From positions 39,676-103,675 of the forward strand of contig NZ_JACJRG010000022.1 in the NCBI RefSeq assembly GCF_014697125.1: a DNA stretch of 64,000 bases. The letters are read 5' to 3'. Shown here one piece after another: positions 1-8,577 of the stretch. Made by a program: the position numbers and the translations under genes. The first letter of the stretch is position 1. Each line of letters starts with the position of its first letter. The stretch comes from Anabaena minutissima FACHB-250 (GTDB lineage Bacteria; Cyanobacteriota; Cyanobacteriia; Cyanobacteriales; Nostocaceae). The notes below the pieces were generated by a model. That model saw only the letters and a program-made list of their open reading frames with translations, did not search any database and was not told where the DNA came from.

Positions 1-89
1 CGCCACAAGCACCGAAAAAATCTCAGCAGCCATCTCACAAGGCTAAACCTCGACCAATGTCTTATAAAAGTGATACCGATTTGGGTTGA
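1..89 (+). CDS. C-terminal fragment of an unidentified protein (partial, cut by window edge)
   Basis: Reading from base 3, the + strand is open for 28 codons and stops at TGA 87-89. The visible residues are rich in Pro, Lys, Ser and Gln (for example PQAPKKSQQPSH), which fits a low-complexity C-terminal tail. The stop lies 11 bases before the next gene on the same strand, so the two could be co-transcribed. The function cannot be told from this piece. It may also be chance: only one short frame is visible and the other two frames are not much worse. Confidence 0.35.
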   Translation, partial: PQAPKKSQQPSHKAKPRPMSYKSDTDLG

Positions 90-100
90 CGTGAAACTAC

Positions 101-1111
101 ATGATGAATACTCAATTGCATTTAGAACCCCCTCCTCAAGACTTCCTCTCTCCGTTGTTGGAACTACGAGACTACTATGCTCACCTTGTAGAAGAGTACG
201 AAACTTTGTATACACAGGCGCGATCGCAACTTGACCATGTACAGGCTTTGTTATCTACTTGGTCTGCGGACAAAGATACAAACGGCCAAGTTGCAACTCT
301 AGAAGCTGTTCAAGAAGTATCTACCCATCCCCAGGATGAGTCTTTGTTATCTTTGTCTGATAGTGTTTCCCCTACTGCTATTAAATTGGTAGAGTCTAGC
401 CAAGCTGACATCAAAAGTTCAGATCGTTTAGAACTCAAGGATGATACTACTAAGGTTGCAGAGCATAATGAGCCTCCAGCTACAAAGATATCAGCAGAAA
501 GCATTAAGGGAATTGATTTCCCCATGCTACCTGAGTATCAATCTATGAGTCGGATGGAAGCTATTTCCAAGCTATTGCAAGAACATCTTGGTGCTGTCTG
601 TCATATAGATTTTGTGGTGCGATCGCTCTATGGTGAGTTAGATCCACACATTTTTAAGGTAGTTAAAGGTCGAGTCCAATCTTCTCTTACCCAAGGTAGA
701 GAACGACAGGCCTGGTTTGGTATACCTGACGAACCTGGTTGTTACACCCTAGACTTAAGTTTGGTAACTTCAAATCGCACTAATACTTACTCTCGCAATG
801 GTAAAAGTAGGAAGAAGCCAGCTTTAGTTGTACCGAAGACTAAAATTGTTCCTATGTTGAAAGCCTATGAAGGTCAATTTTTAATTGATGCACTTACCTC
901 TTTCTTTCGACACAATCCAGGGAAAGTTTTTAGTGTGGCGGAAGTGATCACAGGACTTTATGGAGACATCGATGCTGATGATCACAGAGAAGTTAAAAGC
1001 AAGGTATTAAATGAATTATCTCGCGGTTATCGCATAGGGAGATTCGACAGAATACCTAAAAAAGTTGGCTTTTATACTTTGGATTTGGAGTTAGCCGCCA
1101 GTTCGGGGTGA
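101..1111 (+). CDS. Hypothetical protein with two repeated winged-helix-like domains
   Basis: A 336-residue protein of unknown function. Residues about 150-222 and 255-334 resemble each other. Each has a helical stretch (EAISKLLQEHLG / LIDALTSFFRHNPG), then VVRSLYGELDP / VITGLYGDIDA, then VKGRVQSSLTQG / VKSKVLNELSRG, and ends in W/RF-x-IP-x-x-x-G-x-YTLDL. This helix-helix-helix-beta pattern suggests a duplicated winged-helix fold. The N-terminal 60 residues could form a coiled coil (LRDYYAHLVEEYETLY), and about 60-145 is polar and probably disordered. No enzyme motif is visible. ATG 101 and ATG 104 are both possible starts and neither has a clear ribosome-binding site. A palindrome at 1133-1161 follows the stop. 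A DNA-binding or partner-binding role is inference. Confidence 0.75.
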   Translation: MMNTQLHLEPPPQDFLSPLLELRDYYAHLVEEYETLYTQARSQLDHVQALLSTWSADKDTNGQVATLEAVQEVSTHPQDESLLSLSDSVSPTAIKLVESSQADIKSSDRLELKDDTTKVAEHNEPPATKISAESIKGIDFPMLPEYQSMSRMEAISKLLQEHLGAVCHIDFVVRSLYGELDPHIFKVVKGRVQSSLTQGRERQAWFGIPDEPGCYTLDLSLVTSNRTNTYSRNGKSRKKPALVVPKTKIVPMLKAYEGQFLIDALTSFFRHNPGKVFSVAEVITGLYGDIDADDHREVKSKVLNELSRGYRIGRFDRIPKKVGFYTLDLELAASSG

Positions 1112-1132
1112 GGGAATTGAGAATGAACGACT

Positions 1133-1161
1133 GTAGAGATGTTGCATTGCAATGTCTCTAC
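1133..1161. repeat. Near-perfect palindrome, possible terminator (GTAGAGA...TCTCTAC family)
   Basis: GTAGAGATGTTGCA pairs with TGCAATGTCTCTAC around a single-base loop, with two G-T wobbles. A near-identical palindrome lies at 48170-48194, also just after a + strand gene, and a weaker relative at 40892-40916. It is therefore a dispersed repeat. Its position 22 bases after the stop of the preceding gene suggests it may end transcription. Confidence 0.6.
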
Positions 1162-1192
1162 CCCCCATAACATTAAGCGTATTACTTTGTCT

Positions 1193-1243
1193 CCCTGTCA
1201 CCTGTCACCTGTCACCTGTCCCCTGTCCCCTGTCCCCTGTCCC
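1193..1243. repeat. Heptad tandem repeat array (CACCTGT / CCCCTGT)
   Basis: About seven tandem copies of a 7-bp unit, first CACCTGT and then CCCCTGT, run right up to the glpK stop codon on the other strand. The same unit occurs at 18470, 19876, 29706, 35148 and 36367. This is the STRR type of repeat known in heterocystous cyanobacteria. Confidence 0.85.
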
Positions 1244-2761
1244 CTACTCTACCCACCCTAAAGTCCGTTTAACGGCTTTTTGCCAAGAGGCGAAGTTGGC
1301 TGTGGCGTGATGTCTTCCTTCCCCTGGCTCAAATATGCGGTCAATTTCTCTTTGCTTTACGAGTTCTGCATAACTATCCCAAAATCCTACAGCTAAACCG
1401 GCGGCAAAGGCTGCACCAAGGACTGTGGTATCGCGCATGGTGGGGCGTTCTACAGGAATCCCCAACACATCCGCTTGGAATTGCATCAGAAAATTATTCT
1501 CGCAAGCACCGCCATCCACAATTAAACGCTGCATGGGATGACGACTAGAGGCGTTGATTGCTTGTACTACTTCTAGCACTTGATAAGCGATCGCCTCCAA
1601 CACAGCCCGGACTAAATGCTGGGGTTGAACACTGGCGGTAATGCCAAAAAATGCGCCTCTGGCGGTCATATCCCAGTAGGGTGCGCCTAATCCACTAAAG
1701 GCTGGGACAAAATAAACTCCACCGTTATCTGATACTTGTTGCGCCATCGCCGCAGTGTCCGCCGCAGTTTTAATCAATTTGATGCCATCGCGCAACCATT
1801 GGATACAAGCCCCACTAGTGAACATACTGCCTTCCAGGGCATAGCCTACATTTAAGTGATGGCTGGAATTTAATTGTGTCCATGCCAATGTAGAAATCAG
1901 TTGATTTGAAGAGCGCACAATCTCATCACCAGTGTGAGCTACTAAAAAACTACCAGTACCATAGGTACACTTCATCAAGCCGGGGCGATCGCAGCCATGA
2001 CCAAATAAAGCTGCTTGTTGATCACCTAAAATAGCAGTGATGGGGATAGCTGCACCGAGTAATTCAGCATCAGTCACGCCAAATTCCCCTAAACTTGGTT
2101 GAATTTTCGGCAAAATATGTGCTGGAATCTGGAGAATATCTATTAATCTCTCATCCCACTCGCAGGTTTTGAGATTCATCAACATTGTCCGGCTAGCGTT
2201 GCTGTGGTCAGTGGCGTGGACTTTTCCACCTGTAAGATTCCACAGCACCCAACTATCAATAGTACCTGCAAGGACATTATGCAAGTCAATGCCTGTAAGA
2301 TTATCCAAGAGCCATCTAAGTTTAGTAGCCGAGAAATAAGCATCGATGACTAAACCAGTGCGATCGTATATTTCCTGAGCATAACCTTGCTCTTTTAATT
2401 GATTACACAGAGGAGCAGTGCGGCGGTCTTGCCAAACAATGGCTTTATGGAGTGGTTTACCTGTCGTTTTATCCCAGAGTAAGCAGGTTTCTCGTTGTAC
2501 AGTCAGACCAATAGCTGCAATTGCCGATGGTGTAATTTGAGACTGAGACATTGCAGTTTTCATCACCCAGCAAGTATCCCGCCAAATTTCTTCAGCGTCA
2601 TGTTCCAACCATCCCGGCTGGGGATAATATTGTGTCAGTTCCTTATATGCCTGTCCCACAATTTTACCGTCAGCGTTAAAAATAAAAGCGCGGTTTCCTG
2701 TCGTACCCAAATCCAACGCTAAAATATAGCCGGATGATGATGTGCTGCCCAATGTCTGCAT
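1244..2761 (-). CDS. glpK: Glycerol kinase
   Basis: A 505-residue FGGY-family kinase that phosphorylates glycerol to sn-glycerol 3-phosphate, in the cytosol. The N-terminal phosphate-binding motif ALDLGTTGNRAFIF is followed by QYYPQPGWLEHDAEEIW and TVQRETCLLWDKTTGKPL, both characteristic of glycerol kinases. The C-terminal half has TYGTGSFLVAHTG, GLGAPYWDMTARGAFFG and the nucleotide-site region DGGACENNFLMQFQAD. The frame is open further upstream to 2839, but those residues (MGGGHFVHLFF...) are not family-like, so ATG 2761 is chosen; it puts the phosphate loop about 18 residues in. The gene follows transketolase on the same strand with 101 bases between. Heptad repeats begin at its stop codon. 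Confidence 0.93.
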   Translation of the reverse strand: MQTLGSTSSSGYILALDLGTTGNRAFIFNADGKIVGQAYKELTQYYPQPGWLEHDAEEIWRDTCWVMKTAMSQSQITPSAIAAIGLTVQRETCLLWDKTTGKPLHKAIVWQDRRTAPLCNQLKEQGYAQEIYDRTGLVIDAYFSATKLRWLLDNLTGIDLHNVLAGTIDSWVLWNLTGGKVHATDHSNASRTMLMNLKTCEWDERLIDILQIPAHILPKIQPSLGEFGVTDAELLGAAIPITAILGDQQAALFGHGCDRPGLMKCTYGTGSFLVAHTGDEIVRSSNQLISTLAWTQLNSSHHLNVGYALEGSMFTSGACIQWLRDGIKLIKTAADTAAMAQQVSDNGGVYFVPAFSGLGAPYWDMTARGAFFGITASVQPQHLVRAVLEAIAYQVLEVVQAINASSRHPMQRLIVDGGACENNFLMQFQADVLGIPVERPTMRDTTVLGAAFAAGLAVGFWDSYAELVKQREIDRIFEPGEGRHHATANFASWQKAVKRTLGWVE

Positions 2762-2862
2762 AGCCCCAATTATATAATTCTGACTTTTCTTTTCACCCCT
2801 CGGTGTAAAAAAAAGGTGGACAAAATGCCCACCCCCCAAGCTAAGAGAATATTCCGTTCCTA

Positions 2863-4875
2863 TTAACCCAACAATTTTTTAGCTGTAGTTAACACATTAT
2901 CAACGCTAAAGCCAAATTTCTCTAAACAAACGCCGCCGGGAGCAGAAGCACCAAAGCGGTCAATTGTCACAGTATCGCCTTCACTACCAATATATTTGTG
3001 CCAACCGAAGCTACTAGCAGCTTCTACAGCCAAACGCTTGGTGACAGCTTTAGGTAGAACAGATTCTTTGTAAGCTGCATCTTGTGCTTCAAATAAATCC
3101 CAAGCACTCAACGAAACTACACGGACTTTCTTACCTTCGGCTGCAAGTTTCTCAGCTGCGGTGACACAGAGGTTCAACTCTGAACCAGTACCAATCAGGA
3201 TGATATCGGGTGTACCATCGCACTCTACTACTACATATCCACCCTTAGCTACACCTTCAATTGATGTACCGGCTAAGTTGGGGACATTTTGACGGGTGAA
3301 CGCCAACAAAGTAGGAGCGTTATTCTTCGCTCTTTCAATTGCGACTTTGTAAGCACCAGAGGTTTCGTTACCATCGGCGGGGCGAATCACTGTCAGGTTA
3401 GGAATCGCGCGTAAAGAAGCCAGAGTTTCGATAGGTTGGTGGGTTGGGCCGTCTTCACCTTGTCCGATGGAGTCGTGAGTCATCACCCAAATCGAGCCAG
3501 CTAGAGACAGGGCAGATAAGCGGATAGCAGCCCGCATATAATCGGTGAAGATTAAGAAGGTCGCACCGTAGGGAATTAAACCTGAACTGTGCAACGCCAT
3601 CCCATTACAGATTGCGCCCATACCATGTTCCCGCACACCAAAGTGAATGTTGGGGTTTTGGTATTGTCCTTTTTGGAAATCGCCCTTACCTTTGATTTCG
3701 GTCAGGTTGGAGTGGGTTAAGTCAGCTGAACCACCAATGAGTTCAGGTAAAACCGCCGCCAACTTATTGAGACAGGTTTCTGAGTGCTTCCGGGTGGGTA
3801 ATCCTTTGTCTTCGGGGGTGTAGGTAGGTAGTACCTTATCCCAACCGTCAGCTAGTTTACCGCTTAGATAACGCTCAAATTCAGCCGCTTCTTGGGGATA
3901 CTTCGCTTTGTAATCAGCAAAAGTCTTGTTCCATTCAGATTCGTAGCCTGCACCGCGTTCTACGGCTTTGCGGGTATGGTTGAGGACATCTTGAGGAATG
4001 ACAAATGGTTCATGTTCCCAACCCAAATTTTTGCGGGTTAATGCTACTTCGTCTCCACCCAAAGCTGCACCGTGAATACCAGCCGTATTAGATTTATTGG
4101 GAGAACCGTAACCGATAATAGTTGTCACCTTAATCATGGTGGGTTTATCGGTGACAGCTTTCGCTTCTTCAATAGCTTTGTGAATTGCGTCTAAATCGGT
4201 GTTACCATTTTCAACGTGCAGGACGTGCCAGCCGTAAGCTTCAAACCGCTTAGAAACATCTTCGGTAAAGGCAACATCTGTAGAACCATCAATAGAGATG
4301 TGGTTATCGTCGTACAGAGCGATGAGTTTACCTAAACCCAAGTGTCCAGCGAAGGAAGCAGCTTCACCGGAAACGCCTTCCATGTTGCAACCGTCACCTA
4401 AAATTACGTAGGTGTAATGGTCTACAATTTTAGCATCAGGTTTGTTGAATTTAGCTGCGAGGTGAGCTTCTGCGATCGCTAAACCCACACCATTGGCAAT
4501 ACCTTGACCTAGGGGGCCAGTAGTGACTTCTACGCCTGCGGTCATGAAGTTTTCAGGGTGTCCGGGGGTTTTGGATTCCCACTGCCGGAATTGCTTAATA
4601 TCTTCAATGCTGACGCTATCGTAGCCTGTCAGATAGAGCAGGGCATACTGCAACATCGAACCGTGACCGGCAGACAGAACAAAGCGATCGCGGTTAAACC
4701 ACTTGGGGTTTTTGGGGTTAAACCGCATAAAGCGGTCCCAGAGTACGAAAGCCATCGGAGCTGCGCCCATCGGCAGTCCTGGGTGTCCCGATTTTGCCTT
4801 TTCTATAGCATCAACAGCCAAGAAACGGATCGAATTAATACAAAGTTCTTCGAGGGATTGGGTTGCAACAGCCAT
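2863..4875 (-). CDS. tkt: Transketolase
   Basis: A 670-residue thiamine-diphosphate enzyme that moves two-carbon units between sugar phosphates in the Calvin cycle and pentose phosphate pathway. Visible motifs are SGHPGLPMGAAPMA near the start, the cofactor motif GDGCNMEGVSGEA with N about 30 residues further on (YDDNHISIDGST), the pyrimidine-domain stretch FGVREHGMGAICNGMALH and TDYMRAAIRLSAL, then the C-terminal domain with GTGSELNLCVTAAEKL. The length matches the family exactly. ATG 4875 starts MAVATQSLEELCINSIRFLAVDA, the usual cyanobacterial N-terminus. It lies downstream of fabF on the same strand but 594 bases away, so it probably has its own promoter. Confidence 0.97.
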   Translation of the reverse strand: MAVATQSLEELCINSIRFLAVDAIEKAKSGHPGLPMGAAPMAFVLWDRFMRFNPKNPKWFNRDRFVLSAGHGSMLQYALLYLTGYDSVSIEDIKQFRQWESKTPGHPENFMTAGVEVTTGPLGQGIANGVGLAIAEAHLAAKFNKPDAKIVDHYTYVILGDGCNMEGVSGEAASFAGHLGLGKLIALYDDNHISIDGSTDVAFTEDVSKRFEAYGWHVLHVENGNTDLDAIHKAIEEAKAVTDKPTMIKVTTIIGYGSPNKSNTAGIHGAALGGDEVALTRKNLGWEHEPFVIPQDVLNHTRKAVERGAGYESEWNKTFADYKAKYPQEAAEFERYLSGKLADGWDKVLPTYTPEDKGLPTRKHSETCLNKLAAVLPELIGGSADLTHSNLTEIKGKGDFQKGQYQNPNIHFGVREHGMGAICNGMALHSSGLIPYGATFLIFTDYMRAAIRLSALSLAGSIWVMTHDSIGQGEDGPTHQPIETLASLRAIPNLTVIRPADGNETSGAYKVAIERAKNNAPTLLAFTRQNVPNLAGTSIEGVAKGGYVVVECDGTPDIILIGTGSELNLCVTAAEKLAAEGKKVRVVSLSAWDLFEAQDAAYKESVLPKAVTKRLAVEAASSFGWHKYIGSEGDTVTIDRFGASAPGGVCLEKFGFSVDNVLTTAKKLLG

Positions 4876-5469
4876 AATCTATATATTTTTAACGACGGGT
4901 TAGTACTCTTGGAGCTACTCTTAACGGGGTAGTTTTTAACAGTTATCAGTGATCAATGATCGGTTATCAGCAGTAAATTTTATGTTGATAACTGTTGACT
5001 GTTAACTGTTAACTGATGGAAGTTCCCCTACAGTATCATCATCCCATTCCCAATTGTGCATGGACAAGCGGGGTATCCTGAGTTTCTGGTAATTAATCAA
5101 GCCAAAAACCAGGTCAACTTGAACCCTTGGCTGATTGGGGAATGACATTTACGATACTGTTGTGTTTTGATTACGGGATAGCCGACATAGATAATGATTT
5201 CAGCTTCTCAGTAAGAATGGAAAACTTGAAAGTCAAGAAGAAGAATTCAGAACTCAGGAATCAGGATGCAGAATAGAAAAATTCAAGATTTCTGAACTTT
5301 GGATTCTGGATTCTTCATTCATGTTTTAGATTATGAGCAAGTCGATTACTCACATTATCTCCTAATTTTTGAACTATTCTGTCCCCTGAATTCTATTTTG
5401 AGTGCTGTTAGCGGTAGCATGGCGTTTAGCCGGTGCTGAGTCAGGACTTTTGACTTCCGCGTAGCGGAG
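4876..5469. other. Long gap between tkt and fabF with small repeats
   Basis: No gene was found here. The part next to tkt has the direct and inverted motif ATCAGTGATCAATGATCGG and copies of GTTAACTGTTAACTG (4930-5015). Bases 5408-5433 hold a 26-bp element flanked by TGCTG on both sides. A palindrome CTTCCGCGTAGCGGAGC (5454-5470) touches the fabF stop codon. The tkt promoter should lie in the proximal part, but no -10/-35 pair stands out. Confidence 0.6.
5408..5433 (+). repeat. 26-bp GC-rich element with 5-bp flanking duplication
   Basis: The element begins TTAGCGGTAGC and ends GGCGTTTAGCCGG. The five bases before it (5403-5407, TGCTG) are repeated right after it (5434-5438). A copy differing at only two positions lies at 7345-7370, flanked by TTGTG on both sides. 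A reverse-oriented relative is inside menE at 53845-53868. Confidence 0.7.
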
Positions 5470-6720
5470 CTAGACGTATTTTCTAAAGGCGAGGGTGACA
5501 TTATGTCCACCAAATCCAAAGGAATTAGATAAGGCTACATCGACTTTGAGAGCGCGGCTAGAGTTGGGTACGTAATCTAAATCACACTCTGGATCAAGGT
5601 TTTTGATATTGATTGTAGGTGGAATGCGATCGTTAGCAGTAGCTAAGACTGTGGCTACAGCTTCAATACCTCCAGAACCACCTAACAGGTGTCCTGTCAT
5701 TGATTTAGTGGAGCTGACGGCGATTTTGTAGGCATGATCGCCCAAGGCTCTTTTAATCGCTGCCGTTTCCGTGGAATCGTTAGCCGGGGTGCTAGTACCG
5801 TGGGCATTGATATAGCTGACTTGATCTGGGGTAATACCTGCGTCTTTTAGTGCCAACTGGATGGCTCTGGCTGCGCCTTCACCGCCAGGGACAGGGGAGG
5901 TTATATGGTACGCATCACAGGTCATGCCATAACCAACGATTTCGGCATAAATGCGTGCGCCACGACTGAGGGCGTGTTGCAACTCTTCCAGAATCAAGAT
6001 TCCCGCACCTTCACCCATGACAAATCCATCGCGATCGCGATCGAAGGGACGGCACGCATGAGTGGGGTCATCGTTGCGAGTGGAAAGGGCGCGTGCAGCC
6101 GCAAAACCAGCTACAGACAAGGGAGTTATCGCCGCTTCACACCCACCACAAATCATGGCTTGAGCATAACCGCCTTGAATCATGCGAAAAGCGTCCCCAA
6201 TGGCGTTAGAACCTGCGGCGCAAGCAGTCACAGTACAGTTATTAGGGCCTTTAGCACCAGTATGAATTGCTGTCAGTCCCGCCGCCATATTAGCAATCAT
6301 CATGGGAATCATGAATGGACTACAGCGATCTGGGCCACGGTTAAGGTAGATGGTTTGCTGGTCTTCCATGACCTTAATACCGCCTACACCAGAACCGATA
6401 ATAACTCCTACCTGTTCGGCGTTGAGTTCATTAATAACTAACTTGGCATCTGCAACTGCTTGTTTGGCTGCTGCGACTCCAAATTGGGAAAATCGATCCA
6501 TGCGCTTGGCTTCTTTGCGATCCATGTATTCATGCGGATCGAAATTTTTCACCTCTCCAGCAATGCGACAATCATGGCTAGACGCATCAAAAAAAGTGAT
6601 GTAGTCAATGCCATTGCGTGCGCTTAACAATCCTTCCCAATATTCAGCAGGTGTGTTACCAATAGGTGTAATCGCGCCAACACCAGTTACAACAACGCGT
6701 TTACGATTATAATCTGTCAT
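5470..6720 (-). CDS. fabF: 3-oxoacyl-[acyl-carrier-protein] synthase II
   Basis: A 416-residue condensing enzyme that extends acyl-ACP with malonyl-ACP in fatty acid synthesis. The Cys-His-His triad is visible: C167 in TACAAGSNAIG, H307 in INAHGTSTPAND and H344 in SMTGHLLGGSGG. The N-terminus RVVVTGVGAITPIG and the C-terminus NSFGFGGHNVTLAF are standard for FabF. It lies after the acyl carrier protein gene on the same strand, the common acpP-fabF order, but 212 bases of heptad repeats separate the two. A GC-rich palindrome touches the stop codon. Identification is firm. Confidence 0.97.
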   Translation of the reverse strand: MTDYNRKRVVVTGVGAITPIGNTPAEYWEGLLSARNGIDYITFFDASSHDCRIAGEVKNFDPHEYMDRKEAKRMDRFSQFGVAAAKQAVADAKLVINELNAEQVGVIIGSGVGGIKVMEDQQTIYLNRGPDRCSPFMIPMMIANMAAGLTAIHTGAKGPNNCTVTACAAGSNAIGDAFRMIQGGYAQAMICGGCEAAITPLSVAGFAAARALSTRNDDPTHACRPFDRDRDGFVMGEGAGILILEELQHALSRGARIYAEIVGYGMTCDAYHITSPVPGGEGAARAIQLALKDAGITPDQVSYINAHGTSTPANDSTETAAIKRALGDHAYKIAVSSTKSMTGHLLGGSGGIEAVATVLATANDRIPPTINIKNLDPECDLDYVPNSSRALKVDVALSNSFGFGGHNVTLAFRKYV

Positions 6721-6760
6721 GACTCAGTAAAAGATGGCGAGAAAGTTGCAAGTAAAGTTC

Positions 6761-6822
6761 TGAGTAGTGAGTGCTGAGTGCTGAGTGCTGAGTGCTGAGT
6801 GCTGAGTGCTGAGTGCTGAGTA
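6761..6822. repeat. Heptad tandem array (GTGCTGA)
   Basis: About seven uninterrupted copies of GTGCTGA, preceded by the variant GTAGTGA, lie between acpP and fabF. The same unit recurs near 7314, 18540 and 36116. The array lies inside what would be the acpP-fabF transcript. Confidence 0.9.
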
Positions 6823-6870
6823 GGAAATTTCACTCAGCAGTAGTGTTCCGAGTTCCGAGTTAGAAATCTT

Positions 6871-6924
6871 ACTCATAACTCATAACTCATAACTCATAAC
6901 TCATAACTCATAACTCATAACTCA
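6871..6924. repeat. Heptad tandem array (ACTCATA)
   Basis: Seven or so copies of the 7-bp unit ACTCATA run up to the 3' end of acpP. It is a different unit from the GTGCTGA array 50 bases away, so two unrelated heptad families sit side by side in one 212-base gap. Confidence 0.9.
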
Positions 6925-6932
6925 ACACTTTC

Positions 6933-7184
6933 TTAAGCGGATGCGGCAACTTTGCTGTTGATGTAATCCACTGCTTCTTGAACGGTTGTAATTTTTTCGG
7001 CGGCTTCATCGGGAATTTCGATATCAAATTCTTCTTCCAAAGCCATGACTAATTCCACTGTATCTAGAGAATCTGCCCCTAAATCGTTAGCAAAATTTGC
7101 TGTTTCGGTAACTTTTTCCTCGTCAACACTAAGTTGTTCAACAATGATTTTCTTGACTTGTGCAAAAATTTCTGCCTGGCTCAT
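6933..7184 (-). CDS. acpP: Acyl carrier protein
   Basis: An 83-residue acidic helical protein that carries fatty acyl chains on a 4'-phosphopantetheine arm. The attachment site is Ser39 in LGADSLDTVELVMALEEEF. The N-terminal helix (EIFAQVKKIIVEQLSVDEEKV) and the C-terminal EAVDYI are typical. The length fits the family. fabF follows on the same strand. The start ATG 7184 has the weak upstream sequence AAGGAATTTTATAT. Confidence 0.97.
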   Translation of the reverse strand: MSQAEIFAQVKKIIVEQLSVDEEKVTETANFANDLGADSLDTVELVMALEEEFDIEIPDEAAEKITTVQEAVDYINSKVAASA

Positions 7185-7310
7185 ATATAAAATTCCTTAA
7201 CCAACTGCTATTTTCTGCTCTTGATGTTATGGGAGACATGGTTTTGAGCATATACATCTTATCGGAAAGCGCGATCGCCCGTATACGTCCTTGTCCAAAA
7301 TAGGAAGAGA

Positions 7311-7382
7311 GTTGTGAGTGCTGAGTTGTGAGTGCTGAGTTGTGTTAGCGGTAGCGCGGCGTTTAGCCGGTTGTGAGTGAGA
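7311..7382. repeat. Heptad array interrupted by the 26-bp element
   Basis: Copies of GAGTTGTGAGTGCT are interrupted at 7345-7370 by the 26-bp element TTAGCGGTAGC...TTTAGCCGG. TTGTG occurs directly before (7340-7344) and directly after it (7371-7375). The 399-base gap 7185-7583 between the divergent acpP and HdrB-like genes holds nothing else recognisable apart from one GCGATCGC. Confidence 0.75.
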
Positions 7383-7583
7383 TTCACCACTCAGCAAGCT
7401 GCTCATGTTCCACTACCCTAACTAAACTTGGAACTCATAACACTTTTTAATACTGCTTGTTATCAATTCTTACTAAATTTTTAGTGAATGTTCAAAAAAT
7501 ATACATTTCCTTCTCAGTATCCCTGGTGAGAGGTGAGAAAACAGTTATCATCGGGGCAGTTGCCCTAAACCACACTTACTTTT

Positions 7584-8489
7584 ATGCTATCTCAAACACT
7601 AAAATATGCTTACTTCCCTGGTTGTGTAGCTCAAGGTGCTTGCGGGGAATTATACCAGTCAACTCAAGCCTTAACTCAAGCATTAGGTATTGAACTGATT
7701 GAACTAAAGAAAGCTGCTTGCTGCGGTTCAGGTACATTCAAAGAAGATTCTCAACTGTTAGAAGATACAGTCAATGCCAGAAATATTGCCCTCGCAGAAG
7801 CATTAAATTTGCCCCTACTGACTCATTGCAGTACCTGTCAGGGTGTAATTGGTCATGTTAACGAACGCTTGCAAGATTTTCAAACCAGTAACCCTGATTA
7901 TGTGAAGCAAGTTAATGGCTTGTTAAACAAAGAAGGCTGTCTACCTTATCGCGGTAAAACAGAAGTTAAACATATCCTCTATGCGTTAGTCAGAGATTAT
8001 GGCTTAGAGGAAATTAGCAATCGTGTCACCCGTAAGTTATCTGGGCTAAAGTGTGCAGCTTTTTATGGCTGTTATCTCCTTCGCGCCCAAAAGCCCATAC
8101 CCGACGAAGACCCTTACAATCCAGAAGCAATGGAAAATGTCTTTCGAGCGGTGGGTGCAACACCAATTTATTATCGTGGTCGGACTCAATGTTGTGGCTG
8201 GCCTCTTTCTAGCTATGCTACTACCCAATCCTTCCAGATGGCTGGGATGCACATTCAAGACGCTTTAACTGCTGGTGCTGATTGTTTAGTTACCCCTTGT
8301 CCTCTGTGTCATCTAAATTTAGATTCTCGTCAACCAGAGGTAGAAAAAGTAATTGGGCAAAAATTAGGTTTGCCCGTATTACATTTACCCCAGTTAATTG
8401 CTTTGGCATTAGGGGTTAGCCCCAAAGAATTAGGTTTAGAACGGCATATTGTTTCTACAAAACCCGTTTTAGAAAAGTTGGGATTTTGA
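7584..8489 (+). CDS. HdrB-like cysteine-rich (CCG domain) protein
   Basis: A 301-residue protein with two cysteine-rich CCG-type domains as in subunit B of heterodisulfide reductase and related Fe-S redox subunits. The N-terminal domain has PGCVAQGACGELY, LKKAACCGSGTFKED and CSTCQGVIGHV. The C-terminal domain has CAAFYGCYLLR, TQCCGWPLSSY and TPCPLCHLNLDSRQ. Such domains can bind noncubane 4Fe-4S clusters. In cyanobacteria this family is annotated as HdrB-like or as a succinate-dehydrogenase-associated subunit; the partner is not encoded nearby. No signal peptide or membrane segment is seen, so it should be cytosolic. The ATG at 7584 begins MLSQTLKYAYFPGCVAQ, placing the first Cys near residue 14 as expected. 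Confidence 0.85.
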   Translation: MLSQTLKYAYFPGCVAQGACGELYQSTQALTQALGIELIELKKAACCGSGTFKEDSQLLEDTVNARNIALAEALNLPLLTHCSTCQGVIGHVNERLQDFQTSNPDYVKQVNGLLNKEGCLPYRGKTEVKHILYALVRDYGLEEISNRVTRKLSGLKCAAFYGCYLLRAQKPIPDEDPYNPEAMENVFRAVGATPIYYRGRTQCCGWPLSSYATTQSFQMAGMHIQDALTAGADCLVTPCPLCHLNLDSRQPEVEKVIGQKLGLPVLHLPQLIALALGVSPKELGLERHIVSTKPVLEKLGF

Positions 8490-8577
8490 AGAAATTGGGG
8501 GCTGGTGATTAGGTATTGGATAGAAAAAGTCAAAAGATTCTTTCTTGTTTTCCTTATCTCTAATCCCTAGGAGTTCT

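Noticed and set aside
4558..4932. 124-codon + strand frame opposite transketolase
   Set aside because: Antisense shadow of a well-conserved gene; no independent evidence.
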